Positions 1 through 8,279 of a stretch of 64,000 nt of DNA are shown in pieces. Positions within the stretch are counted from its first letter, which is position 1; each line of letters opens with the position of its first letter. The notes beneath the pieces were generated by a model that made no database searches, was not told the origin of the DNA, and was given only the letters and a program-made list of their open reading frames with translations. A program made the translations under genes and the position numbers. The DNA is from Geomicrobium halophilum (lineage in GTDB: Bacteria > Bacillota > Bacilli > Bacillales > Marinococcaceae): positions 1,364,001-1,428,000 of the forward strand of contig NZ_JACHHJ010000001.1 in the NCBI RefSeq assembly GCF_014207655.1, in the 5' to 3' direction.

Positions 1-123
1 GCCGTTGACCTCCTTGGAGAGTTGGACGTAGAGGAACCGTCCACCTAATACGGCAATAATTATCGCCGCAATCGCAAAGAGAAACATAGCTCGATAAATG
101 ATGGAAGTTCGCTTTACTTTCAT
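1..123 (-). CDS. pbpB: Class B penicillin-binding protein, N-terminus only (PBP2B/FtsI type), cut by window edge
   Basis: Only the first 41 codons are present; the gene runs off the left edge. They encode a short basic N-terminus (MKVKRTS), one membrane anchor (about residues 12-31, rich in I/A/F) and the RFLYVQL-type stretch that follows the anchor in septal class B PBPs. In the family the extracytoplasmic part is a transpeptidase that cross-links septal peptidoglycan. Position directly after ftsL, rsmH and mraZ matches the conserved division cluster, which is the main reason for choosing PBP2B over its sporulation paralogue SpoVD. The ATG at 123 overlaps the stop of an 11-codon upstream reading frame (TGATG) and has its own GGTGGG seven bases upstream. 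Confidence 0.8.
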   Translation of the reverse strand, partial: MKVKRTSIIYRAMFLFAIAAIIIAVLGGRFLYVQLSKEVNG

Positions 124-158
124 CAACAGACCCACCGCCCAAATATGTAGGTTTTCAT
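123..158 (-). other. 11-codon upstream reading frame overlapping the PBP start
   Basis: An ATG at 158 follows AAAGGTGGC at good spacing and opens an 11-codon frame (MKTYIFGRWVC) whose TGA shares its A with the ATG of the PBP gene. This TGATG arrangement is typical of translational coupling. Whether the peptide is made, or the arrangement simply passes ribosomes on to the PBP start, cannot be told from sequence. Confidence 0.3.
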
Positions 159-172
159 TCTCTTCGCCACCT

Positions 173-520
173 TTATGGTTGGAGGACCCTCACATTTTCT
201 TCATTAAGCTCCATTCCATTCTCCTTAGCGATACTAAGGATACGCTCTGGATCACTGAGTTCAGAGACTTGATGTTCCAACCCTTCATTATATTGCTGCT
301 GATGGTTGATCTCCGTTTGCAATTGGGAGATTTCTCTATCTTGGCTGTACATATTGGCATAGTTTGTAACCATCATCACTGCTGTCAAAACGACAGCACT
401 CACAATTAGCGCTAACAAACATTTTTCGCCTAGGGTCAATTTCTTTTTAATACGATGACGGACGGTTTGTACTTGTGGCTGTTCCTCTCTTGGGAACTGC
501 TTTTCTGCTAAGTTATTCAT
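173..520 (-). CDS. ftsL: Cell division protein FtsL
   Basis: Small bitopic division protein of 115 residues. It has a basic cytoplasmic N-terminus (about 1-35), one membrane helix (about 36-55, [17 protein letters not shown]) and a short extracytoplasmic coiled coil (about 60-95, heptad-like [11 protein letters not shown]). FtsL works with DivIC/FtsB and DivIB/FtsQ to recruit and activate the septal synthase at midcell. The ATG lies inside the end of rsmH (8-bp overlap), so the two are probably translationally coupled; the PBP gene follows after 49 bp. Sequence of FtsL is poorly conserved, so the identification rests on size, topology and cluster position. Confidence 0.9.
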   Translation of the reverse strand: MNNLAEKQFPREEQPQVQTVRHRIKKKLTLGEKCLLALIVSAVVLTAVMMVTNYANMYSQDREISQLQTEINHQQQYNEGLEHQVSELSDPERILSIAKENGMELNEENVRVLQP

Positions 521-1472
521 TTATGCCCTCCTTCTGCCTCATTTTTTCGGCAATCCGTAATCGTGCCGATCTCGCTCTTCGATTACCTTCGATTTCTTCT
601 GGTGACGGTTCGATCGGTTTTTTGTTAATCCACTTTAATGTCGGTTTCATATCTTCAGGAATGACAGGCAAGCCAGGTGGAAGCTCTGGATACTTACAAA
701 AAGTATCGAGGGTCTTTTTAGCAATTTTATCTTCTAAAGAATGGAAACTGATAACTGCAATTCTTCCTCCCAATGGGTTTAACATCGGCACGAATGCTGA
801 AAGTGCCTCTTGGAACGATTGCAACTCATCATTTACAGCAATCCGAATCGCTTGAAACGTTCGTTTTGCCGGGTGCCCTCCTGTTCGGCGAGCAGCTGCA
901 GGTATTGCAGACTTAATGATTTCAGACAATTGTGCTGTCGTTTCAATTCTATGTTTCTCTCGTGTGGATTCAATTGCCCGTGCGATTGGCTTGGCAAATT
1001 TCTCTTCCCCATATTGAGAAATGATTCGCACAAGCGCTTCATAGGACCAGTCATGAACGACTGCGTTTGCAGTTAAAGACTGTCGTTGATCCATTCGCAT
1101 GTCCAGGGGCTCATCTCCTCGGTAACTAAAGCCGCGGGATTTATCGTCTAGCTGAGGTGATGAGACCCCAAGGTCGAAGAGTACTCCATCAACTTGATCT
1201 ACACCGTACGCCTGTAGCTCCGAGACAGCTTCCCGAAAATTTACGTGAGTAAGCGTTACATTTGATTCTTGCCCTTTGAACCGTTCACGCCCAGCATTAA
1301 TGGCCGCTCTGTCTGAATCAAAAGCGTAAAGATGGCCATTCCTGCCTATTTGTTTTGCAATTTCGGCTGAATGGCCCCCACGTCCAAATGTACAATCCAC
1401 ATAAATGCCATCCTCGCAGATGTTAAGTCCATCAAGAGCTTCATTTAAAAGCACAGTCTCATGATTATAAAT
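513..1472 (-). CDS. rsmH: 16S rRNA m4C1402 methyltransferase RsmH (MraW), apparent ATT start
   Basis: SAM-dependent methyltransferase that adds the N4-methyl group to C1402 in the 16S rRNA P-site region. Visible family signatures are [14 protein letters not shown] (SAM binding, near the N-terminus), [32 protein letters not shown] and [13 protein letters not shown] towards the C-terminus. The first standard start in frame (GTG at 1454) is too far from the strong AGAAAGGGGG ribosome site and would remove the conserved HETVLL leader. Reading from an ATT at 1470-1472, nine bases after the GGGGG, gives [12 protein letters not shown], which aligns residue for residue with the usual start MFxHxTVLL. 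I therefore place the start there (319 residues). It overlaps ftsL by 8 bp and follows mraZ after 27 bp. Confidence 0.9.
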   Translation of the reverse strand: MYNHETVLLNEALDGLNICEDGIYVDCTFGRGGHSAEIAKQIGRNGHLYAFDSDRAAINAGRERFKGQESNVTLTHVNFREAVSELQAYGVDQVDGVLFDLGVSSPQLDDKSRGFSYRGDEPLDMRMDQRQSLTANAVVHDWSYEALVRIISQYGEEKFAKPIARAIESTREKHRIETTAQLSEIIKSAIPAAARRTGGHPAKRTFQAIRIAVNDELQSFQEALSAFVPMLNPLGGRIAVISFHSLEDKIAKKTLDTFCKYPELPPGLPVIPEDMKPTLKWINKKPIEPSPEEIEGNRRARSARLRIAEKMRQKEGINE

Positions 1473-1499
1473 GGATATAAGCCCCCTTTCTATCCACTT

Positions 1500-1931
1500 C
1501 TAAAAGTCTAGATTTTCCATTGACTCCGCAATATCGCTAAAAGATGCTTCTGATTCCGCGAAGTATTCTTCCCAAATCGATTGATTCCAAATCTCCACGC
1601 GTCTGGATACCCCAATGACAACACAGTCTCTTTCTAATAGTGCATATTCGCGCAGGGAGGAAGGGATATTAACTCGCCCCTGTTTATCAAAAGCGGCCTC
1701 CGAAGCGCCAGAAAAGAAAAAACGGGTAAATGCGCGAGCATCTTTCTTTGTAAAAGGAAGTGTCTTCAGCTTTTGTTCTAACTGTTCCCACTCTGTTCTT
1801 GGGTATACAAAAACACACTGATCCATACCTCTTGTGATGACAAATTGTTCTCCCAATTCATCACGAAACTTCGAAGGAATAATCAGTCTACCTTTTTCAT
1901 CGATGGCGTGCTTATATTCTCCCATGAACAT
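1500..1931 (-). CDS. mraZ: Transcriptional regulator MraZ
   Basis: Protein of 143 residues with two SpoVT/AbrB-like swapped-hairpin repeats, seen as [20 protein letters not shown] at the start and [20 protein letters not shown] in the second half. MraZ is the first gene of the division and cell-wall cluster and in studied species binds repeats upstream of its own promoter. A longer open frame starts at 1982, but the ATG at 1931 follows AAGGGA at 10 bases and gives the family's usual start MFMGEY and length. The protein is expected to autoregulate through the repeats at 1943-1982. Confidence 0.95.
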   Translation of the reverse strand: MFMGEYKHAIDEKGRLIIPSKFRDELGEQFVITRGMDQCVFVYPRTEWEQLEQKLKTLPFTKKDARAFTRFFFSGASEAAFDKQGRVNIPSSLREYALLERDCVVIGVSRRVEIWNQSIWEEYFAESEASFSDIAESMENLDF

Positions 1932-1942
1932 GGCTCGCCGTT

Positions 1943-1982
1943 CCCTTCCACTTGATACCCCTAATTTACCACAATCCCCCAC
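1943..1982 (-). promoter_or_regulatory. Candidate MraZ-binding repeats upstream of mraZ
   Basis: On the minus strand four G-rich boxes, GTGGG, GTGGT, AGGGG and GTGGA, recur at about 10-bp intervals just ahead of the mraZ ribosome site. In E. coli MraZ binds TGGGN direct repeats separated by 5 bp. The pattern fits, though the second and fourth boxes are imperfect and the array lies very near the start codon, so it would be in the transcribed leader or at the start site. Confidence 0.5.
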
Positions 1983-2441
1983 TTTACACCACGGTATTTT
2001 TTGGATTTTTTTGCGCTTAAATAAGGTAGAATCGTGTAAGGTGCGAAAAATGGCGATTTTTGCGATCCGCGTTCATAATTTTTTTTACTTTTTTTCGAAC
2101 TTCTCCCTTCTCAATTTAAAAAAAGGGGCCTTCCGGTGTTTTTTGAACGAAGCGGACGACCTTTTCCATTGATCTAGTCCTGAAACTCTTTATTTATTTA
2201 TGCCTACATGAAATTTATCCCTTTGCTCGCAAATAAAAGGTTTATTCCTCTTATTCAAGGTACTAATGGGGGAAATATTTGTGGCGTTCCCTTGAGTCCT
2301 ATATATTTCTTTGTCGAGAGTTAGATTCGTTCTGCTGTTACTCATGAAGAGACATGTCTGAGAAACCCGACAACTGCCTAGCTAATCGACGTTAATAACA
2401 ATCATCAGACATAAGTTCTTTCATAATCTTTTCGGAGTTAC
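1983..2441. other. Non-coding region between mraZ and bshC
   Basis: About 460 bp with no convincing gene on either strand. It should contain the promoter of the mraZ cluster (minus strand), but I cannot pick a clear -35/-10 pair. AT-rich tracts (poly-A on the minus strand around 2080-2125) are the only obvious feature. The bshC terminator closes the region. Confidence 0.4.
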
Positions 2442-2469
2442 AAAAAAAGCCCCCACTTAAACGTGGGGG
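2442..2469 (-). terminator. Rho-independent terminator of bshC
   Basis: Perfect 7-bp GC stem (CCCCCAC/GTGGGGG) with a 6-base loop, followed on the minus strand by a run of seven T. It lies 15 bp after the bshC stop codon. Confidence 0.9.
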
Positions 2470-2483
2470 AGAGTGGGGGGGAA

Positions 2484-4106
2484 CTATAGATAAAGAAATT
2501 GGTGACGAAACTCCTGCCACTCCATTGTGTCAAACAACGTGAGCACACGGTCTTCTCCGTATTCATTCAAGAGTTGAAAAATGTTCAACACCCTCTCTTG
2601 TGGCTTCCCGTTCGGATACAACCGCTGTTCCAGCTGTTGAAGCTTCTTAACTCGAGGCGCAATTCTCTCAAATTGTTTTTTTTCAATCCGTAACTGCAGA
2701 TCCTTTAACACCTCCTGCAGGCGCTGGAAATTTTTATCTGTAAACCTTTCTTCACTTGGTGCCAAAGTGTATAAAGCTTTCGCCATCACTTGATGGCCTT
2801 CAGCGGCAAGAGCTTGACTTTGTTCCAATAATTCATCGGTATTCAATTGCTGATTTCTTTGCCTTAACCTGTTAATATAGTCTGATGTTCCCTCATTTGC
2901 TACATTCAAAGCCGACAAAGATTCCGAATGCAACGTTTTTTCGCTTGTACGATCCACGTATGTTTGCTGTAAACGCGGGGCTACGGGTGGAACCCGTCTG
3001 CCAAAATGATGAAACAGCGGTCCGACCATCGACCAATAGGCCGCTTCTCCAGGTCCAGCGATAAATGTTAATACAGGTAACAACTTTTCTTGTACAAAAG
3101 GACGCGTGTATACATTTGCACTGAATTTCTCCGGATGCAGCTGCGTTTCGCGCGACCAATCTGAACGAGACATTTTGTATTGACCATTCCCAAGGGATAG
3201 CTCCCCGTCATGGTGCATCACTAATTTTTCACGACGGCCATTGGCACTATAAAACAGGTGAGTATGCTCGTCAGCCACTTCAATAAATGCCTCGCCATCA
3301 TGGACATCCTCAATTTTTTTCTTTCCATCTGTAAATGCTTGTCGCACCGCTTGATTTTCTTCTATTAAAGACGTCCATGTATCAGCCATTAAATGACGAA
3401 AAAGCGGCTCTTGAGGATCAAGCATCACAAGCCCTTGCGACCGAAAAAGCCAAAGCATTACCTCGGCAAAAAAATCAGAAACCGTCGCTGATTTTTCCGC
3501 AAAATGCTGTATTTTTTCGTAAAGTTTACGTGAATACGGCGTCTCTCTGCAGTTGAGAAAAACCTTCTCTAACCACTGTTGTATGGCAGAAGCATCGATA
3601 GGTTGTTCAGAGACTGGAGCTCCTTTATTCGTCCGCCCCTCGTATTTTACTTTTCTTACTTTACCATCATGACTGTGAACATGAATATGATTAACCTCTT
3701 CCCAATCGTGATCTTCACCAGCGATCCAAAAAACGGGAATAACCGGAACGTTTAATTTCTTTTCTTCCTCTTTTGCTTTTAATAAAACGGTAACTGCTTT
3801 TGCAATCGTATAAATCGGTCCCGTGAGCAAACCTGCTTGTTGGCCGCCGACGACAACGACACTTCGCTCATCTTGAAGTTTATCAATTTGCGCCATCGCT
3901 TTTTCGCGATGTTCATATCTCTGTTGATATTCGTGCAGAGCTTTTCGTAATGATTCACGTTTAAATTCATAACGCTCTAGCTCGCGTAAACGCTCGGCTT
4001 CATTCCCAAAAGGAGGATAATCATATAACGCTCGCACCGCTTCTTCCCCTTGTACGTAGCGTTGGATCCATCCTTGCAGTTCTACGGGAAATGATTCTAT
4101 CGTCAT
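2484..4106 (-). CDS. bshC: Putative cysteine ligase BshC, last step of bacillithiol synthesis
   Basis: 540 residues, the usual size of the BshC/YllA family. BshC is needed to join cysteine to glucosaminyl-malate and give bacillithiol, the main low-molecular-weight thiol of many Firmicutes. Recognisable features are VVVGGQQAGLLTGPIYTIAKA (HUP-like nucleotide-binding core, about residues 83-105), FWIAGEDHDWEEVNH, FIAGPGEAAYW (about 345) and a C-terminal antiparallel coiled coil (about 390-500) rich in Q, E, R and L. It stands directly upstream of mraZ as in B. subtilis, but the ketopantoate reductase gene that often precedes it is absent. It appears monocistronic, with its own terminator. Confidence 0.93.
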   Translation of the reverse strand: MTIESFPVELQGWIQRYVQGEEAVRALYDYPPFGNEAERLRELERYEFKRESLRKALHEYQQRYEHREKAMAQIDKLQDERSVVVVGGQQAGLLTGPIYTIAKAVTVLLKAKEEEKKLNVPVIPVFWIAGEDHDWEEVNHIHVHSHDGKVRKVKYEGRTNKGAPVSEQPIDASAIQQWLEKVFLNCRETPYSRKLYEKIQHFAEKSATVSDFFAEVMLWLFRSQGLVMLDPQEPLFRHLMADTWTSLIEENQAVRQAFTDGKKKIEDVHDGEAFIEVADEHTHLFYSANGRREKLVMHHDGELSLGNGQYKMSRSDWSRETQLHPEKFSANVYTRPFVQEKLLPVLTFIAGPGEAAYWSMVGPLFHHFGRRVPPVAPRLQQTYVDRTSEKTLHSESLSALNVANEGTSDYINRLRQRNQQLNTDELLEQSQALAAEGHQVMAKALYTLAPSEERFTDKNFQRLQEVLKDLQLRIEKKQFERIAPRVKKLQQLEQRLYPNGKPQERVLNIFQLLNEYGEDRVLTLFDTMEWQEFRHQFLYL

Positions 4107-4463
4107 GTTTACCGACCTTTCTTGTACTATGAGGATGTTGGTATAAAAAGGAATCTACTGTGCGTACCGAAAATGAGCAAGCTGTAGATATGTAAAACAG
4201 CACCAAAGGCTGCATCGATTTTTGAATCAAGAATGATCATAGCAAAAAAAGTACAGCAGGAAAAGTAATACGCACGGATGACCTTAACAGAACAGGAGCC
4301 TCCCGCTTGTTTAGTGTAGCATATGCCTCCCAAGTATGCTTACGTTTCGTTGCCCAAAAAAAGGGTTACACCGTCAAATCAATAGAATTTTTCGTTTAGA
4401 AAACAAAAAGGGAATCATTTGTAGTAAAATAATGAGTGATTGGTTACAAAAGGAGGCACCAAC

Positions 4464-4934
4464 ATGGAAGCGGCAGTACAACAATTGAGAATTAATTACA
4501 AAACGCTTGAAGACTTTCAGGCCTTTCGGGAAGTAGGTATTCAAGAGCTGTCCATGAAAGAAGAACTAGAAGCGGACATGATTGAAAATAATAGTAAATC
4601 TCCGTTCTATGGTATTTATATCGGAGATCGACTTATAGCTCGAATGTGTCTATACGAGCTTGGGACCAACCAAGATTTCTATTTTGATCCTCCTCAGCCA
4701 TTCCTGGAACTCTGGAAGCTGGAAGTTCTCCAGCCATATCGCGGAAGGGGATACGGAGAAGTGCTCGTACAGCACGCAAAAACATTTGGTCAGCCTGTCA
4801 AAACTAATGCCAGGCAAGGATCTGATGATTTTTGGATCAAAATGGGGTTTTCTCCCGTGTACTACGATGCTGAACGGGATCGGGGCGAAAATCCGTACGT
4901 ATGGTACCCAGAAAATGTAGAACCACAGAATTAA
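4464..4934 (+). CDS. ylbP: GNAT-family N-acetyltransferase YlbP
   Basis: Predicted acetyl-CoA-dependent acyltransferase of 156 residues. The GNAT core shows WKLEVLQPYRGRGYGEVLVQHA, where RGRGYG is the acetyl-CoA pyrophosphate-binding motif A (about residue 95), and a late motif B region (FWIKMGFSPVYYD). The start at 4464 follows AAAGGAGG at a good distance; an upstream in-frame start (4440) has no such site. The substrate is unknown in the family. It stands between bshC and rsfA as in B. subtilis and is followed by its own terminator. Confidence 0.85.
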   Translation: MEAAVQQLRINYKTLEDFQAFREVGIQELSMKEELEADMIENNSKSPFYGIYIGDRLIARMCLYELGTNQDFYFDPPQPFLELWKLEVLQPYRGRGYGEVLVQHAKTFGQPVKTNARQGSDDFWIKMGFSPVYYDAERDRGENPYVWYPENVEPQN

Positions 4935-4945
4935 AGTTTGCATAC

Positions 4946-4985
4946 AAAATCCCGTTTCACTTTTTTCGTGTTACGGGATTTTTAT
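4946..4985 (+). terminator. Terminator of ylbP
   Basis: Inverted repeat AAATCCCGT/ACGGGATTT with a loop of about 17 bases, ending in TTTTTATTT. It lies 12 bp after the ylbP stop. Confidence 0.8.
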
Positions 4986-4994
4986 TTCAGTTAA

Positions 4995-5117
4995 GAACAA
5001 TCATAAACTCCTCGAAGCAAAAGGGGTCTTTTCCGAGAGGCGAAACGTATGGTTTTATACGTGAGGAGCACAGAAGCAAGACGATGAACCCGGAATTTTT
5101 GAACATCCTCTTTAACA
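4995..5117 (-). repeat. Dispersed repeat family R1, copy 1
   Basis: Read on the minus strand this segment starts AAGAGGATGTTCAAAAA, contains TCGTCTTGCTTCTGT and ends CTCGGAAAAG...CTTTTGCTTCGAGGAG. The same blocks, in the same order, recur at 62960-63110, and the outer blocks also at 37215-37500. It fills the space between the convergent ends of ylbP and rsfA. There is no coding capacity; it behaves like an intergenic repeat. Confidence 0.65.
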
Positions 5118-5124
5118 AAATATC

Positions 5125-5655
5125 CTAGGATCCTTTTTCCCATTGCCAACTCCTCGCCTTATCCAGCAATGAGAGAAAAGATTGGTAATCGTGTTGAAGA
5201 TTTTCAAGTTCTTTTTGCAATTGTTGCACCCGAGAGATCAATTCATTTTTTTCTTCACGCTCTTTTGCTAGTGCCTCTTTCATTTCCCTCACGTCTGTTT
5301 CCGACTTTTCCAACCCTTTTAAGTAAACAATGACATCTGATAATCGAAGGTCCTGTTCACGAATGGGTTGTAAAGCGAATGAAGACGAAGGTTTCGCTGC
5401 TATCTCATTCCCATCTTCTTCAACATCAATATTTTCCTTTTTCTGTTGCTTAGCCAGTTTTACAGCATCATCGTACTTTTTCCGGATGGTTGCATTCCAA
5501 CGGAATCCACATGCTGCAGATGTGCGTTCCAATTTGTTACCTACTTCTTCGAACGCTTTTAATTGGGTTTTTCCCTCTCGAATATTTTTGAGAACAATTT
5601 CTGCTAACATTAAATCTTCTTCTTCTGTCCACGCATCCTGCCTGCCTGCGTTCAT
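5125..5655 (-). CDS. RsfA/YlbO-family prespore transcription factor
   Basis: 176 residues. The N-terminus carries a Myb/SANT-like DNA-binding domain (about residues 5-70; [14 protein letters not shown] and [20 protein letters not shown]), followed by an acidic linker and a C-terminal coiled coil (about 115-170, [17 protein letters not shown]). RsfA proteins fine-tune sigma-F-dependent genes in the forespore; B. subtilis has RsfA and a paralogue, YlbO, encoded at this very position, so the orthologue here is YlbO by synteny. The start ATG follows GGAGGGGAAGTC. I did not identify a sigma-F promoter. Confidence 0.85.
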   Translation of the reverse strand: MNAGRQDAWTEEEDLMLAEIVLKNIREGKTQLKAFEEVGNKLERTSAACGFRWNATIRKKYDDAVKLAKQQKKENIDVEEDGNEIAAKPSSSFALQPIREQDLRLSDVIVYLKGLEKSETDVREMKEALAKEREEKNELISRVQQLQKELENLQHDYQSFLSLLDKARSWQWEKGS

Positions 5656-5853
5656 GACTTCCCCTCCATTTCTTGTATAGGTTGATTAGACTTATTTCAT
5701 AGAATTCACTGACAGTTTTAACTCTCATTATGTACTTTTATGCAGATTTCTATCCTTCTATGATTGGAATTTCGAATATTTAAAGGGGAAATAGAGCGTC
5801 TATCAACAGGAGCAAACGCAAGATCATTATAAACTTTTAACGTTTTATAACAC

Positions 5854-5883
5854 AAAAATACCCTTGCCTGTGATAGGCAAGGG
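5854..5883 (-). terminator. Terminator of ylbN-rpmF
   Basis: 8-bp perfect stem CCCTTGCC/GGCAAGGG with a 7-base loop, followed on the minus strand by TATTTTTG. It is 12 bp past the rpmF stop. Confidence 0.9.
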
Positions 5884-5895
5884 ATGGCTCCTTCA

Positions 5896-6072
5896 TTATG
5901 AAGGATCTACTACTTCTTCACCTTTATATGTTCCGCATGATTTGCATACGCGGTGTGAACGTTTTAATTCTCCGCATTCTGGGCATCTAACCATGCCCGG
6001 AACATTTAGCTTAAAATGTGTGCGGCGTTGTCTTTTTGCTTTTTTGGACGTACGTCTTTTTGGTACAGCCAT
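5896..6072 (-). CDS. rpmF: 50S ribosomal protein L32 (zinc-binding form)
   Basis: 58 residues beginning [17 protein letters not shown], the conserved L32 start. Four cysteines (C30, C33, C43, C46) in a CxxC...CxxC arrangement mark the zinc-containing (C+) paralogue. The start follows GGAGGTGGC. It is the second gene of a ylbN-rpmF operon (29-bp gap), a pairing conserved across most bacteria. Expected to be expressed with other ribosomal genes from the promoter at 6664-6693. Confidence 0.97.
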   Translation of the reverse strand: MAVPKRRTSKKAKRQRRTHFKLNVPGMVRCPECGELKRSHRVCKSCGTYKGEEVVDPS

Positions 6073-6101
6073 TTCTTGCCACCTCCTTAAAACGATCCCG
6101 G

Positions 6102-6635
6102 TTACTTCTCATCTTTAAAATAATAAGCCAAATCTGCAAGGCGCGGATCAACCTTTGGTTCAGCCTCCGTCTGTTCCTCATGCTCTTCGGCTGTTACAAC
6201 ACTCCAATCTGTACCAGACTGGGGAGCCGGTCCTTCATTCGGAGCCTTATCATTTCTCACCCTCATCGGTATTGCTAACAAAATGTCTTCCTTTATATAG
6301 GGAAGGATGTCAACATACCCGTTTTCCGGTAGATGAAGTGTTTCATCATCAGCTGGAACCTCTTGACCATCAAGGCGAAAGCGCTCGGTCATTACAATAT
6401 CAAAAGGAACTTCAGTATCTGCCAGGGTATTCGAATCTGGCAACGTCATCGTCCCTTGAACAGACAAATGAAATCGCGCGTATGGGTAATCCACCTCAAT
6501 ACGTCCGCGTACGTGAGCCTTTGAAATGTCTATCATTTCCTTATCACGTTCTACAAGGTCGCTCACATCAATGTGATGGTCAATCTCTACATTGTCTGAT
6601 CGTATAGCTAACAGCTGCTGTATCGTCCAGCGCAA
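6102..6635 (-). CDS. ylbN: DUF177 (YceD/YlbN) protein, 23S rRNA accumulation
   Basis: 177 residues, DUF177/YceD family. Homologues are linked to accumulation of 23S rRNA and are almost always encoded next to rpmF. Family features here are the central barrel region with [21 protein letters not shown] and the late [20 protein letters not shown]-like segment (here [19 protein letters not shown]). The C-terminal 40 residues are acidic and end [11 protein letters not shown], the usual tail (DPRLAKL). The start is a TTG preceded by GAGGTGATGACAC; it is the first gene of the operon with rpmF. Confidence 0.9.
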   Translation of the reverse strand: MRWTIQQLLAIRSDNVEIDHHIDVSDLVERDKEMIDISKAHVRGRIEVDYPYARFHLSVQGTMTLPDSNTLADTEVPFDIVMTERFRLDGQEVPADDETLHLPENGYVDILPYIKEDILLAIPMRVRNDKAPNEGPAPQSGTDWSVVTAEEHEEQTEAEPKVDPRLADLAYYFKDEK

Positions 6636-6663
6636 GTGTCATCACCTCAAGGCAACAAGAGTA

Positions 6664-6693
6664 ATTATAGCGGTCATTCGCAAGATTTGTCAA
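6664..6693 (-). promoter_or_regulatory. Sigma-A-like promoter of ylbN-rpmF
   Basis: On the minus strand TTGACA and TATAAT, both perfect consensus hexamers, are separated by 18 bp, 30-60 bp before the ylbN start. The -35 box overlaps that of the divergent tmcAL promoter. Confidence 0.8.
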
Positions 6694-6715
6694 CATAATT
6701 TCTTTACATTATACT
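6687..6715 (+). promoter_or_regulatory. Sigma-A-like promoter of tmcAL
   Basis: TTGTCA, 17-bp spacer, TATACT, about 90 bp before the tmcAL start. Its -35 box (6687-6692) is offset by one base from the -35 box of the opposite promoter (6688-6693). Confidence 0.65.
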
Positions 6716-6807
6716 AAGGACAAGCTGACAATTTAGGACATATATATATTCTAACATACTCCAGCAGTCAGTGAAAAATAGGCATCAGAATAGGTGGGAA
6801 TTCACAT

Positions 6808-8058
6808 ATGAAAGCCATTGGTCTTATCGTCGAATATAACCCCTTACATAACGGACATGCTTATCACATCCAAGCTTCTAAACATGCCGCTGATGCAGAC
6901 GTCGTTATTTGCGTCATGAGTGGTTATTTTTTACAACGTGGTGAACCCGCTATCCTTCCCCGTCGAACACGAGCTGAAATGGCATTACGTTCAGGAGCTG
7001 ATCTCATCATTGAATTACCATATGCTTACTCCAGTCAACATGCCCACTGGTTTGCAAGGGGTGCAGTTTCCATCCTTGATGACTTAGGTGCTGAAGCCTT
7101 TTATTTCGGAAGTGAGTCCGGGAACACTGAGCATTTTCTCCAACTGGTAGAATTTATGGAAAACCACGCAGCTCAACTGCAAAAAGAATTGCGTTGCGCA
7201 ATCACTAAAGGTATCTCCTATCCTGCTGCCCAGGCCGAGGCATTTCTAAGCCTCAATCCCCCAGAACACCTCCCAGACCTTTCAAAGCCAAACAATATCC
7301 TCGGCTATCACTATGTTAAAGCTACACGCCTTTTGGAAACCAATATTTTACCTAAGACGATTACACGTGTAGGCGCAGGATTCCATGATCATGTTTTTCA
7401 AGAGGACACATCGATTGCAAGTGCAACTGCGATCCGAAAAATGTTGGTAGAGAATGCAAACATCTCTACTGTACGTCCGTTTTTGCCTGCACACGTTTAT
7501 GATACGATCGAGCAATTCCAAAAAGACGAATCCCCATTCTATCAATGGGAGGCCTATTATCCGTATTTACAATGGTTATTAAGCACCCGTTCTGCTGAAT
7601 CGTTAGCACATATCTATGAAGCCGAGGAAGGTCTAGAGAATCGTTTCATTCAAGCTGCACTTAAAGCCCCCACATTTCAGGCGTTTATGCAGGCAGTAAA
7701 AACGAAACGATACACTTGGACACGACTTCAACGTTTGGCTGTGCACCTTTTGACTGGCACAACAAAAGCCGAGATTGCCGAAGCCTTTGGGGAATCCGCA
7801 CGGCCTCAGTGCGCCCGTATCCTCGGGTTTACTCAATCCGGCCGCGGCTATTTAAACATCGTGAAAAAACACACGCCTCTCTCGTTATATGACCGCCCGC
7901 CCAAAAACAAAAATACGCAGCAATGGCTAGATGAGCGAGCAGCACGGGCTTATTATTCGATCTTAAGTGGAGCTGGACGGGTAGCGAAGTGGAAAGAAGA
8001 ATATACACAGCCGCCACTTTATCTAAAAGAGGAAGTTCCAAAAGCCCGAAAGATATAG
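6808..8058 (+). CDS. tmcAL: tRNA(Met) cytidine acetate ligase TmcAL
   Basis: 416 residues; product of ylbM. The enzyme activates acetate with ATP and acetylates the wobble cytidine (ac4C34) of elongator tRNA-Met. The N-terminal nucleotidyltransferase fold is seen as GLIVEYNPLHNGHAYHI (HxGH-type motif near residue 17), followed by CVMSGYFLQRGEPAI and ADLIIELPYAYSSQ; ISSA-like ATP motif appears as SIASATAIRK (about 205). The C-terminal half is helical and probably contacts tRNA. The ATG is preceded by AGGTGGG. It is divergent from ylbN and convergent with ylbL, as in B. subtilis. Confidence 0.93.
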   Translation: MKAIGLIVEYNPLHNGHAYHIQASKHAADADVVICVMSGYFLQRGEPAILPRRTRAEMALRSGADLIIELPYAYSSQHAHWFARGAVSILDDLGAEAFYFGSESGNTEHFLQLVEFMENHAAQLQKELRCAITKGISYPAAQAEAFLSLNPPEHLPDLSKPNNILGYHYVKATRLLETNILPKTITRVGAGFHDHVFQEDTSIASATAIRKMLVENANISTVRPFLPAHVYDTIEQFQKDESPFYQWEAYYPYLQWLLSTRSAESLAHIYEAEEGLENRFIQAALKAPTFQAFMQAVKTKRYTWTRLQRLAVHLLTGTTKAEIAEAFGESARPQCARILGFTQSGRGYLNIVKKHTPLSLYDRPPKNKNTQQWLDERAARAYYSILSGAGRVAKWKEEYTQPPLYLKEEVPKARKI

Positions 8059-8084
8059 CACGGCTTTTTTAGGAAAGCGGATAA

Positions 8085-8200
8085 AGTCGCCACATCTAAT
8101 GGGCACCAGCGCTAGCGTTTAACTGTGCGTCGTACGTATGAAAGCTGCTTACATAGCGATACGCCCTTCGCTTGGCTTCTCGAAAAAACTCCTGTCCCTA
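8085..8200 (-). repeat. Dispersed repeat family R1, degenerate copy
   Basis: Read on the minus strand, GTTTTTTCGAGAAGC, then ACGTACGACGCAC, then CGCTAGCGCTGGTGCC follow in the same order as GGTTTCTTTTCCGAGGAGCG, ACGTGCGACGCG and GCGCTAGTGCCAGCG in the plus strand at 37270-37340. The match is broken and was found by eye. It lies between the convergent genes tmcAL and ylbL. Confidence 0.4.
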
Positions 8201-8201
8201 G

Positions 8202-8275
8202 AGAGGGTTAACTTATAAGGGAACAAGTATGCTTAGATTTGGTTTTATCGAACACTCGGCCCTTTTTAACCCTCT
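8202..8275. repeat. Long-loop inverted repeat downstream of ylbL
   Basis: AGAGGGTTAA at 8202-8211 and its exact reverse complement at 8266-8275 are separated by 54 bp, ending 5 bp before the ylbL stop. It has no adjacent T-run and is not a canonical terminator. No other terminator was found between tmcAL and ylbL. Confidence 0.4.
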
Positions 8276-8279
8276 TTAT

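Noticed and set aside
2442-2480. GCCCCCACTT...GTGGGGG as a tnpB-type right end
   Set aside because: The T-run on the minus strand directly after bshC makes it an ordinary terminator.
4127-4333. Short frames between bshC and ylbP
   Set aside because: No ribosome sites and no recognisable protein pattern; the 330-bp spacer seems non-coding.
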